Source of the DNA: Chloroflexota bacterium
GTDB lineage: Bacteria > Chloroflexota > Anaerolineae > Anaerolineales > Villigracilaceae
Assembly: GCA_016191985.1 (NCBI GenBank)
Contig: JACPVB010000020.1
Span: forward strand, 1 to 12,256
Direction: 5' to 3'
Length of the DNA: 12,256 nt
This document shows positions 1-5,794 of the stretch, one piece after another; position 1 is the stretch's first letter; every line of letters starts with the position of its first letter. A program made the translations under genes and the position numbers. The notes under the pieces are model-generated. The model worked only from the letters and a program-made list of their open reading frames with translations. It was not told where the DNA came from and did not search any database.

Positions 1-119
1 CCCGACAAGCCGGCCACTTTGGTGATCGCCGCTGTCAGTGTCGTCTTCCCATGATCGATGTGTCCCATCGTCCCGACGTTCAGATGCGGTTTGCTCCTGT
101 CAAATTTTTCCTTCGCCAT
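1..119 (-). CDS. tuf: Elongation factor Tu, N-terminal part (cut by window edge)
   Basis: EF-Tu is the GTPase that delivers aminoacyl-tRNA to the ribosomal A site. Only about 39 codons are present. The translation begins MAKEKFDRSKPHLNVGTMGH and carries the G1 P-loop GHIDHGKT at residues 19-26, followed by TLTAAIT, which is diagnostic of EF-Tu. The ATG has a GGAG Shine-Dalgarno (complement of 128-131) 8 bases upstream. It is the last visible member of a tRNA-Thr, tRNA-Tyr, tRNA-Thr, tuf transcription unit, an arrangement known from the tufB operon of Escherichia coli. The rest of the gene lies beyond position 1. Confidence 0.97.
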   Translation of the reverse strand, partial: MAKEKFDRSKPHLNVGTMGHIDHGKTTLTAAITKVAGLS

Positions 120-165
120 GTTCCGGTCTCCTTTTAATAGTTACAAGAATGCTTTTCAGCAACTG

Positions 166-238
166 AGCCCTCAACGAGATTTGAACTCGTGACCTCACCC
201 TTACCAAGGGTGTGCTCTGCCAACTGAGCTATGAGGGC
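166..238 (-). tRNA. tRNA-Thr, anticodon GGT
   Basis: A 73-base cloverleaf read on the minus strand. The acceptor stem GCCCTCA pairs with TGAGGGC and the discriminator is T. The anticodon stem ACCC/GGGT encloses loop TTGGTAA, giving anticodon GGT (reads ACC and ACU). The T-arm shows GTTCAAATC and the D-arm AGCTCAGTTGGCAGAGC. The 3' CCA is not encoded, so it must be added enzymatically. It lies 46 bases upstream of tuf and is probably cut out of a common precursor with it. Confidence 0.96.
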
Positions 239-265
239 TTAACGTGCTGTTCCCTAAAAAGGGAG

Positions 266-348
266 TGGGCAGTGAAGGATTCGAACCTCCGAAGTCTTCT
301 GACAACTGATTTACAGTCAGTCCCCTTTGGCCACTTGGGTAACTGCCC
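266..348 (-). tRNA. tRNA-Tyr, anticodon GTA
   Basis: An 83-base class II tRNA with a long variable arm, as expected for bacterial tRNA-Tyr. The acceptor GGGCAGT pairs with ACTGCCC and the discriminator is A. The anticodon stem ACTGA/TCAGT encloses loop CTGTAAA with anticodon GTA. The T-loop contains GGTTCGAATCC. CCA is not encoded. It is the middle member of the tRNA-tuf operon. Confidence 0.96.
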
Positions 349-396
349 ATGATAAATTGTGCTGGTCGCCAACAATTTCCTACTCAGCGATCAGAG

Positions 397-469
397 AGCC
401 GACGACGAGAATTGAACTCGTAACCTTCCGCTTACAAGGCGGATGCTCTGCCGATTGAGCTACGTCGGC
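397..469 (-). tRNA. tRNA-Thr, anticodon TGT
   Basis: A 73-base cloverleaf. The acceptor GCCGACG pairs with CGTCGGC and the discriminator is T. The anticodon stem TCCGC/GCGGA encloses loop CTTGTAA, giving anticodon TGT (reads ACA and ACG). The T-arm has GTTCAATTC. CCA is not encoded. It is the first gene after the operon promoter, with its 5' end about 19 bases from the -10 box. Together with the GGT isoacceptor it covers all four Thr codons. Confidence 0.96.
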
Positions 470-487
470 GAGGGATTAAGCAGAGCG

Positions 488-515
488 ATTATACCAAAAC
501 AACTCACATCGTCAA
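488..515 (-). promoter_or_regulatory. Sigma-70-type promoter of the tRNA-tuf operon
   Basis: On the minus strand TTGACG (complement of 510-515) is separated by 16 bases from a perfect TATAAT (complement of 488-493). Transcription would start near 480, leaving a leader of about 10 bases before tRNA-Thr(TGT). The near-consensus boxes suit a highly expressed translation operon. Confidence 0.85.
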
Positions 516-563
516 GACAATTTGTACAGCAATGGATTTAATATGAAAATCGAAAACTGCCTC

Positions 564-592
564 TTGACATTCAAACCCGGAGTGTGTATTAT
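564..592 (+). promoter_or_regulatory. Promoter of the P-loop protein gene
   Basis: A perfect -35 TTGACA (564-569), a 17-base spacer, then -10 TATTAT (587-592). The predicted start of transcription near 599-600 falls inside the palindrome at 590-611, so a bound repressor would block this promoter. It lies back to back with the tRNA-tuf promoter. Confidence 0.8.
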
Positions 593-611
593 TAGAACAG
601 ATGTTCTAATA
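590..611 (+). promoter_or_regulatory. Perfect 22-bp palindrome, LexA-like operator
   Basis: Half-site TATTAGAACA, centre GA, then the exact reverse complement of the half-site: 10 paired bases on each side with no mismatch. The core GAACAGATGTTC fits the GAAC-N4-GTTC pattern of Gram-positive-type LexA sites, also reported for Dehalococcoides. It starts inside the -10 box and ends on the first base of the start codon, as expected for a repressor operator. LexA as the binder is inference; a TetR- or MarR-type regulator could use a similar site. Confidence 0.7.
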
Positions 612-1402
612 TGAACGAATCTAACCGCTTTGACTTGATGATTGACGCATTGGTTGAGCTTGCCCAGGAGGAGCAGGTGCATCACGCTTCGCTCCCACCC
701 ACACCTGATCTGCCGACTTTGAAATCCGTCCTCGCTGATATATCCTCACTCCCTCGCGAGGCGCTCTTCCTTGGCCTGGCGGAAGATGGTCTGCCGGTCC
801 TGCTCAACTTATACGATTCAACCCCCGGCCCCATCCTCATCATCGGCGACCGAGCCAGCGGCAAGACAAGACTCCTGCAAACCATCGCTCGCGCCGCAGA
901 CTTGCTCCATGCACCTACTGAAGTGCAATACGGCGTTGTTACATCCTACCCAAATGAGTGGAAGGATTTTCATGGCAACCAAAACAATGCCGGGATTTAC
1001 CTCACACAAGACAATAACGCCGAAGAACTATTACAGTCCTTAGTCACCTGGGCGCACAACAACAAAGGCGAACAGCAATCCGTTTTATTGCTGATCGACA
1101 ACATTGAATCTGTTTTAAAAATAAATCAACAAGTGGAACAAAACCTACGCTGGCTGCTTCTCCGCGGACCCAGCCGCCGCGTGTGGCCCATCGTCACCTT
1201 GAATGCGGGCCGCGCTCAGAGCATGAAAGAATGGCTGGAATTCTTCCACACCCGCTTATTCGGTTTTGTTGAAAACTCGGATGAAGCTCGCCTCATTACA
1301 GGGAACCCAAATCACACACTTGCCCACCTGAACGCCGGTACGCATTTCGCCCTGCGGGAAGGCAATAAATTGCTCAATTTCTGGGCACCTTCCATCGATT
1401 AG
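611..1402 (+). CDS. FtsK/EccC-like P-loop ATPase domain protein
   Basis: A 263-residue soluble protein with no membrane segment. Residues 51-70 (ALFLGLAEDGLPVLLNLYDS) followed by ILIIGDRASGKTRLL resemble the strand order before the Walker A loop in FtsK/EccC-type ATPases. Walker A is GDRASGKT at 79-86 and Walker B is LLLID at 159-163, followed by N164 and E166. The C-terminal part (FVENSDEARLITG, then NAGTHFALREG) resembles the FtsK core end that accepts or rejects substrates. FtsK motors are larger and add DNA-recognition domains; none is seen here, so DNA or protein pumping is not shown. It heads a two-gene unit under a LexA-like palindrome. The ATG at 611 has no Shine-Dalgarno and a leader of only about 11 bases. 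A GTG at 677 preceded by AGGAGG (666-671, spacing 5) is an in-frame alternative giving 241 residues. The family assignment is moderately sure; the role is unknown. Confidence 0.72.
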   Translation: MNESNRFDLMIDALVELAQEEQVHHASLPPTPDLPTLKSVLADISSLPREALFLGLAEDGLPVLLNLYDSTPGPILIIGDRASGKTRLLQTIARAADLLHAPTEVQYGVVTSYPNEWKDFHGNQNNAGIYLTQDNNAEELLQSLVTWAHNNKGEQQSVLLLIDNIESVLKINQQVEQNLRWLLLRGPSRRVWPIVTLNAGRAQSMKEWLEFFHTRLFGFVENSDEARLITGNPNHTLAHLNAGTHFALREGNKLLNFWAPSID

Positions 1403-1424
1403 TTGATAGAGAAAGGCAAAACCC

Positions 1425-1661
1425 ATGCACACTGGAATGTTATGGTTTGACAACGACCCGCGTACCACGCTAAGCGTAAAAGTCCAAAAAGCCATGGACT
1501 ATTACAGTAAAAAGTTTGGGCGCATCCCAGACCTTTGCCTCGTGCATCCCAGCATGTTGGACAACGGACAAAAACAATTTGAACTGGGTAAACTCATCAT
1601 TCGCCCCTATCGGCCTGTTATGCCGGGCCACCTTTGGATTGGCGTCGAGGACCAGAAATAA
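1425..1661 (+). CDS. Small protein of unknown function, second gene of the P-loop unit
   Basis: A 78-residue soluble protein that I do not recognise. It is preceded by GAGAAAGG (1409-1416) 8 bases before the ATG and lies 22 bases after the stop of the P-loop gene, so it is probably co-transcribed. The middle part, KAMDYYSKKFGRIPDLCLVH (residues about 24-43), looks like a helix leading into a strand. The C-terminal segment RPYRPVMPGHLWIGV ends in a strand with conserved-looking aromatic residues. It has one Cys, no signal peptide and no membrane segment. Its tight coupling to the ATPase and a terminator 70 bases later make it the last gene of the unit. It could be an adaptor or partner, but nothing in the sequence proves that. 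Confidence 0.65.
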   Translation: MHTGMLWFDNDPRTTLSVKVQKAMDYYSKKFGRIPDLCLVHPSMLDNGQKQFELGKLIIRPYRPVMPGHLWIGVEDQK

Positions 1662-1720
1662 TTGAGCCTGGTGGACGACTCAGAGTCCGAGTCATCCTTC
1701 GCCATACGCCATGGCTCAAT
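1661..1720 (+). repeat. Nested imperfect inverted repeat after the two-gene unit
   Basis: ATTGAGCC (1661-1668) pairs with GGCTCAAT (1713-1720). Inside it GGACGACTC (1673-1681) faces GAGTCATCC (1689-1697) with one mismatch and a 7-base loop. No T-run follows, so this is not itself a terminator. It may be a degenerate REP-like insertion or an mRNA 3' end structure. Confidence 0.5.
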
Positions 1721-1731
1721 CGTCCTTACGA

Positions 1732-1764
1732 ACATCCCGCGGAACTGGCCCGCGGGATGTATTT
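1732..1764 (+). terminator. Rho-independent terminator of the P-loop gene unit
   Basis: A perfect 11-bp stem, ACATCCCGCGG (1732-1742) with CCGCGGGATGT (1750-1760), has a 7-base loop and is followed by ATTTTATTAA. The T-rich tail is on the plus strand, so it mainly ends transcription of 611-1661. It also separates that unit from the convergent acpS operon. Confidence 0.85.
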
Positions 1765-1766
1765 TA

Positions 1767-2132
1767 TTAACCAGCCGCAACCACGAATGCAATCGCCTGA
1801 CCATCCGTGTGACTCAAACTGACCGACCAGTTCGATAGCCCCAACTCCTTCGCCAGCCGCTTCCCTTCCCCATGCAAAATCAAATATGGCGCTTTTTTTT
1901 CATCCGACCTGATCTCGATATCCAGCCAGCCGACATCGCCAATGCCACAGCCCAATGCTTTTGCTGTTGCTTCCTTCGCGGCAAACCTTGCCGCCAGCGA
2001 AGAGACTCGCCCGCCGCTTTCGCGTTGCTCCGCTTCCGTAAAAACCCGCGCAACGAAACGCTCTCCGTGCCGCTCCAACGCTTCACGAATGCGTGAGATT
2101 TCAATCAAATCAACACCGGTACGTAGAATCAT
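1767..2132 (-). CDS. acpS: Holo-[acyl-carrier-protein] synthase
   Basis: AcpS moves the 4'-phosphopantetheine arm from CoA to a serine of acyl carrier protein, activating it for fatty acid synthesis in the cytosol. The 121-residue protein has the usual length. The N-terminal motif ILRTGVDLIEISRI holds the magnesium-binding Asp (D8). RFAAKEATAKAL holds the second metal ligand E54. The C-terminal WSVSLSHTDGQAIAFVVA is the family's closing strand motif. The ATG at 2132 was preferred over an in-frame ATG at 2225 because the extra 31 residues overlap the upstream peptidase gene and fall outside the family. No clear Shine-Dalgarno is seen. It lies 31 bases after the M16 gene and is probably the last gene of that operon. 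Confidence 0.95.
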   Translation of the reverse strand: MILRTGVDLIEISRIREALERHGERFVARVFTEAEQRESGGRVSSLAARFAAKEATAKALGCGIGDVGWLDIEIRSDEKKAPYLILHGEGKRLAKELGLSNWSVSLSHTDGQAIAFVVAAG

Positions 2133-2163
2133 TTCAAAAAATATGGAGTACAAATTACGTTCA

Positions 2164-3441
2164 TCACGGACCAGCCGTTGCAATGACCAGGCGCTCCGGG
2201 TCAATATACTTTTGCGCAGCTTCAATCACATTGGCGCGCGTGACTGAACGCACAAAACTTTCGTAACGCTGGTAATAATCCATCCCCAGTTCGTAGCGAT
2301 GAATATTCAAAATGGCGCTCACCACGCCGCTATTCGACTCCAACGATAGCGGCAAACGGCCGATGTAATTCGCCTGACTGTCGGCAAGCTCTTCCTTCGT
2401 CACACCACTTTTGATAAAACGGCGCAGCTCTTTTTCGATCAAGTCAATTGCCTTTTTTAAATTCGCGGGGTTTACACCCGCATTCACTTCCCAGGTACCG
2501 GGGCCAATCCCCGAATTCAAAGACGAATACGCATAATAAGCCAAACCAGATTTTTCACGCACCGCGTCACCGATGCGTCCCATCATGCCAAACTGCCCCA
2601 ACACCGAATTCCCCAAAGATGCGGCCATGTATTCGGGGTCTTTGCGGCGCGGGCCGGCCATGCCAATCACAAGATCGGATTGGGATTTGCCTGTCAGCGT
2701 ATGATGATGTTTCATGGTTTTGCGAACAGGCTTGAGCGGAGGAAGAAGCGGCGCATCCACCTGACCTGTAACCTGCCAGCCACCGAGGACACGTTCCACC
2801 TCCTCGACTGCTTTCTTCGGGTGGATCGCTCCCACGATGGCAATGACCATACCCCTCGGTCCAAAGTGGCGGTGGTGAAAATCTTTCATATCTTTGCGCG
2901 TGATGGATTGGATCGTTTCAGGGAAACCGTCACTGGGCCTGCCGTAGGGATGCTCGCGGAAGAGCATTTGATCGAAGGCCATATCGGCCATGTCGGCTGT
3001 GTCCTGCGCGCGGATGGCGAGGCCGGTAAGAAGCTGCGCGCGCAATCTTTCGATTTCATCCTTTGGAAAGGATGGCGTTTGCAGTGACTCGGCCAGCAGT
3101 TTGAGCAAAAGCGGAAGGTCTTCGACCAGTGAACGCCCGCCGAAACTTGCGTTATGCACGCCTGAATCAAAACCCAGGCTTGCTCCCACCGATTCGAGTT
3201 CATTGTAGATCGCGTCAAAACTTCGGGTTTGCGTGCCGCGCATTAAGGAGGAGGAAACAAAGTCGGCGAGGCCTAGTTTTTCATCACTTTCAAAAATCGC
3301 ACCGGCAGGAAGATACCCTCCCATGCTGATAGATGGGCTGTTGAAGTTCGAGCGCGCAAGGATCGTGATGCCGTTTGACAGAACGGCCTGGTAAATATCC
3401 TTTGGGCCAGGCAGGGATGGTTTTGCGATTAATTTTGCCAT
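2164..3441 (-). CDS. M16 family peptidase-like protein, non-catalytic partner
   Basis: A 425-residue protein of the M16B (mitochondrial processing peptidase-like) family. At the place where active members carry HxxEH it reads GLADFVSSSLMRGT (57-70), so the zinc ligands are gone. The C-terminal substrate-clamp motif REKSGLAYYAYSSL (295-308), holding the Arg and Tyr that bind the peptide backbone, is kept. This is the usual division of labour in two-gene M16B pairs: one subunit holds zinc, the other closes the chamber. Its ATG directly follows the TAA of the catalytic subunit with no gap, which suggests translational coupling and a 1:1 complex. There is no signal peptide, so it is probably cytosolic. 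Confidence 0.9.
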   Translation of the reverse strand: MAKLIAKPSLPGPKDIYQAVLSNGITILARSNFNSPSISMGGYLPAGAIFESDEKLGLADFVSSSLMRGTQTRSFDAIYNELESVGASLGFDSGVHNASFGGRSLVEDLPLLLKLLAESLQTPSFPKDEIERLRAQLLTGLAIRAQDTADMADMAFDQMLFREHPYGRPSDGFPETIQSITRKDMKDFHHRHFGPRGMVIAIVGAIHPKKAVEEVERVLGGWQVTGQVDAPLLPPLKPVRKTMKHHHTLTGKSQSDLVIGMAGPRRKDPEYMAASLGNSVLGQFGMMGRIGDAVREKSGLAYYAYSSLNSGIGPGTWEVNAGVNPANLKKAIDLIEKELRRFIKSGVTKEELADSQANYIGRLPLSLESNSGVVSAILNIHRYELGMDYYQRYESFVRSVTRANVIEAAQKYIDPERLVIATAGP

Positions 3442-4704
3442 TTAACCACCTTTGCCTTTCGGGCTATAAATGCCAATTACGCGGGTGCTGGGTTGAAAAT
3501 ATTTTTGCGCCACGCGCCGCACATCCTGCGGGGTGACTCTGGAAAGTTTGTTCAAATAGGTTGTGAACCAATCATAGGTGGAGAACATGGCGGTATAGCC
3601 CATCCAGAATGCCTGGTGGGTAATGTTCTCGCTCCCATACGCAAAGACGGCGCGCGCCTGCTTAACCGCACGTGTAATTTCATCCTTGCCCACCAACTCT
3701 TCCTGCAATTTTTTGATCTCCGCATCCAGGACTGCAACAGCCTCTTCAGGTTTGCGTTCGGGATGGTTGGTGATGGTAACGCGATACAGGTAGGGGTCTA
3801 TCGAAGCATCGGAATATCCTGAGACATCCACCGCATAACCTTTATCAACCAGCGCGCGATAGAGACGGGAAGTTTTATAGGAAAGCCCGCTTGCGCCGTT
3901 GAGCAAGCTATCTAAAACTTGCAGGGGAAAGTAGTCCGGGTTGGTGGCGTTGGGAAAATGATAGGCAAGTTGAATGAACGTCGTTTCGCCGGGACCGTTG
4001 ATCGAAAAGTGAAGTTCGCCTTTTTGTTCCGGTTCCGGGCGCGCAAGACGCGGCGGAGTAATTCCCCTGGGGATGGGTTCGAATAATTCACGGACGCGCT
4101 TCAACATGGGCTTTGTTTCAAAATCGCCCGCAATGGCAAGCACTGCATTGTTCGGCACGTAAAATGTACGGTAGTGCGTGTACAGGTCATCACGTGTGAT
4201 GGTGCGCAAGTCTGCCATATCGCCAATGATTTCATGGTGGTAGGGGTGTACACGAAAAGCATAATTTTGAATCGCCTCGCCCAGCCTGAACATGGGTTCA
4301 TTCTCGCTCCCCTCCCGCTCGGAGATGATGACCGTGCGTTCAGATGCAACCTCTTTTTCATTGAAGATGCTGTTCGTCATGCGGTCGGCTTCAAGACGAA
4401 GGGCAAGGTCAATTTTGTCAGCGGGCATGGTCTCATAATAACGAGTTGAATCATGCGATGTGGATGCGTTCCAGCGCCCGCCTTCGCGCGAGATGGCTTT
4501 ATCCAGCACGTTGGCGGGGAATTTCTTCGTCCCTTTGAACTGCATGTGCTCGGTCCAGTGGGAGATGCCGGTTTTGCCGGTAGGCTCATCCCGCGAGCCG
4601 ACGCGGTACCAGATCCACGAGGAAATGATGGGCGCGGTATGAATCTCTTTGAGCATGACTTTCATGCCGTTTTTCAAGGTGACTTGCGTGATGGGGTTTG
4701 TCAA
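3442..4704 (-). CDS. M16 family zinc peptidase, catalytic subunit
   Basis: A 420-residue M16B metallopeptidase expected to cut small peptides or protein fragments in the cytosol. The inverted zinc motif HWTEH occupies residues 49-53. The third ligand is E129 in VIISER, 75 residues after the motif, matching the HxxEH-X74-76-E rule. RLYRALVDKGYAVD (280-293) is the second-domain Arg/Tyr segment. No signal peptide is present. The start codon is TTG, chosen because GGAG (complement of 4710-4713) lies 5 bases upstream and the family's N-terminal strand (TLKNGMKVML) begins just after. It is followed without a gap by the non-catalytic partner and lies 22 bases after the membrane protein gene. The natural substrate is unknown. 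Confidence 0.93.
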   Translation of the reverse strand: MTNPITQVTLKNGMKVMLKEIHTAPIISSWIWYRVGSRDEPTGKTGISHWTEHMQFKGTKKFPANVLDKAISREGGRWNASTSHDSTRYYETMPADKIDLALRLEADRMTNSIFNEKEVASERTVIISEREGSENEPMFRLGEAIQNYAFRVHPYHHEIIGDMADLRTITRDDLYTHYRTFYVPNNAVLAIAGDFETKPMLKRVRELFEPIPRGITPPRLARPEPEQKGELHFSINGPGETTFIQLAYHFPNATNPDYFPLQVLDSLLNGASGLSYKTSRLYRALVDKGYAVDVSGYSDASIDPYLYRVTITNHPERKPEEAVAVLDAEIKKLQEELVGKDEITRAVKQARAVFAYGSENITHQAFWMGYTAMFSTYDWFTTYLNKLSRVTPQDVRRVAQKYFQPSTRVIGIYSPKGKGG

Positions 4705-4726
4705 ATTATCTCCAATAAAATTACCG

Positions 4727-5536
4727 TTATTTACAGATCGGTTCTCCGTCCAAATTAACTGCGTTTTTATTTATCATGCAATAAAAAGGTTTTACAACAT
4801 CCTGCAGTCCAGCAAACGGCTCGTGCAATTGCGTGTCTTTCAGCGGAATATCGACTGGCACATTAAGAACCACGGGGACAGTGGTATCCACTGGGACGGT
4901 CAGGTTTAGAAAAACGGGCAGGGTGGTTCCTGAAGGCAGGACGATGGTTGTATTTGCGCGCGCGATATTAAGTCCGCCGGTGTTGACGGTGACAAGCGCA
5001 TTGTTGATGGTCACATCCTGGCTGAGGACAACGTTGGTCTGCTGATTTAATTGCAGGTCGAATTTCACCGGGATGCTTGTTTCCACTTTAATATCGGTGG
5101 TGATGTGGGCGCGGTCCATTCTTTCAAAATTGCCATATAGTCCGCCCAGCAAATCAGTCCCCATGCCCAATAGGGAGGAGAGACTCAGCCCGATGCTGTT
5201 GATGCTGATGACCAGCACGATCAACACAATAATAAGAATCATGTTGACCGTCAGGGAAAGGACACTAGCAATGTTCCAAAGAGCAGGCCCAAAGATGAGA
5301 ATCCTGCCTTTCGGAGCAGAAGCAGTTTTCGGTTTGGGGGAGGAGGCGGGCGGCGCTTTGAGGGGCAGAGATGCCGGGGTTGCTGTCTCCACTTTTTTGG
5401 GGGTATCCGCTGTTTCTTCCTCTTTCAAAAAAGATGCATTGCTGGCATTCTTTTTAGGCAGGCGCGTGAGAGGGGATGATGTTCCCAACAAATTACGCAT
5501 TTTTTTGCCGGGATTCTCTTTGGGTTCAGTGTTCAT
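4727..5536 (-). CDS. Bitopic membrane protein with Lys/Pro-rich cytosolic tail, unknown function
   Basis: A 269-residue protein that I do not recognise. Residues 1-77 are rich in Lys, Pro, Ala and Ser and are probably disordered. One long hydrophobic segment follows at about 86-113 (core MILIIVLIVLVISI), then a weaker hydrophobic stretch to about 133. The C-terminal half is beta-prone, poor in charge and rich in Val, Thr and Asn; residues 205-233 repeat a VPV-type pattern (PVFLNLTVPVD, VPVVLNVPVD). C252 and C268 near the end could form a disulfide. With positive charge before the hydrophobic segment, the C-terminal domain is predicted outside the cell. The ATG at 5536 is chosen over 5593 because GGAG (complement of 5542-5545) lies 5 bases upstream. 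It is the first gene of the apparent M16-acpS operon. Confidence 0.8.
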   Translation of the reverse strand: MNTEPKENPGKKMRNLLGTSSPLTRLPKKNASNASFLKEEETADTPKKVETATPASLPLKAPPASSPKPKTASAPKGRILIFGPALWNIASVLSLTVNMILIIVLIVLVISINSIGLSLSSLLGMGTDLLGGLYGNFERMDRAHITTDIKVETSIPVKFDLQLNQQTNVVLSQDVTINNALVTVNTGGLNIARANTTIVLPSGTTLPVFLNLTVPVDTTVPVVLNVPVDIPLKDTQLHEPFAGLQDVVKPFYCMINKNAVNLDGEPICK

Positions 5537-5734
5537 AAGGTCTCCTGTTGAAAAAACCGCCGGTCGGTGATGGCTTACTATCAATATTAACACAGATGGA
5601 ACCAGGCAACTGTTTTGATTTTGAAAGATTTTTCACGATGGCCTGCCATCCCAAACGTAACTTTTTCAAGTCTTTTTCGACCTTTATAGGAATGGAATAA
5701 TTATAGAAGCACAGGTAGAATGCTCTCAAACGGC

Positions 5735-5763
5735 TTGCCAGTTGCTTAGTTTCCAAATATAAT
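5735..5763 (+). promoter_or_regulatory. Promoter of the NADP reductase-like gene
   Basis: TTGCCA (5735-5740), a 17-base spacer and a perfect TATAAT (5758-5763). The predicted leader to the ATG at 5795 is about 25 bases and contains the GGAGG ribosome-binding site. The promoter lies in the 258-base divergent gap (5537-5794); no equally good promoter for the minus-strand gene at 5536 was seen there. Confidence 0.78.
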
Positions 5764-5794
5764 CGCACAGTTTTTGTCATATTTATGGAGGCAC

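Noticed and set aside
1661..1766. Hidden small RNA or tRNA in the structured gap
   Set aside because: The inverted repeats are short and imperfect, no cloverleaf forms and no separate promoter is seen; the terminator explains the strongest hairpin.
2133..2225. 31-residue N-terminal extension of AcpS
   Set aside because: It overlaps the M16 coding sequence and lies outside the AcpS family, whose conserved start matches the ATG at 2132.
2680..3087. 135-codon open frame on the plus strand
   Set aside because: It is antisense to the M16 partner gene, whose family match runs through this region.
3442..4704. Later ATG (residue 14) as the start of the catalytic M16 peptidase
   Set aside because: It would cut the conserved first strand, while the TTG start has GGAG at a spacing of 5.
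5073..5570. 165-codon open frame on the plus strand
   Set aside because: It is antisense to the membrane protein gene, which has a good ribosome-binding site and a coherent domain layout; it looks like a shadow frame.
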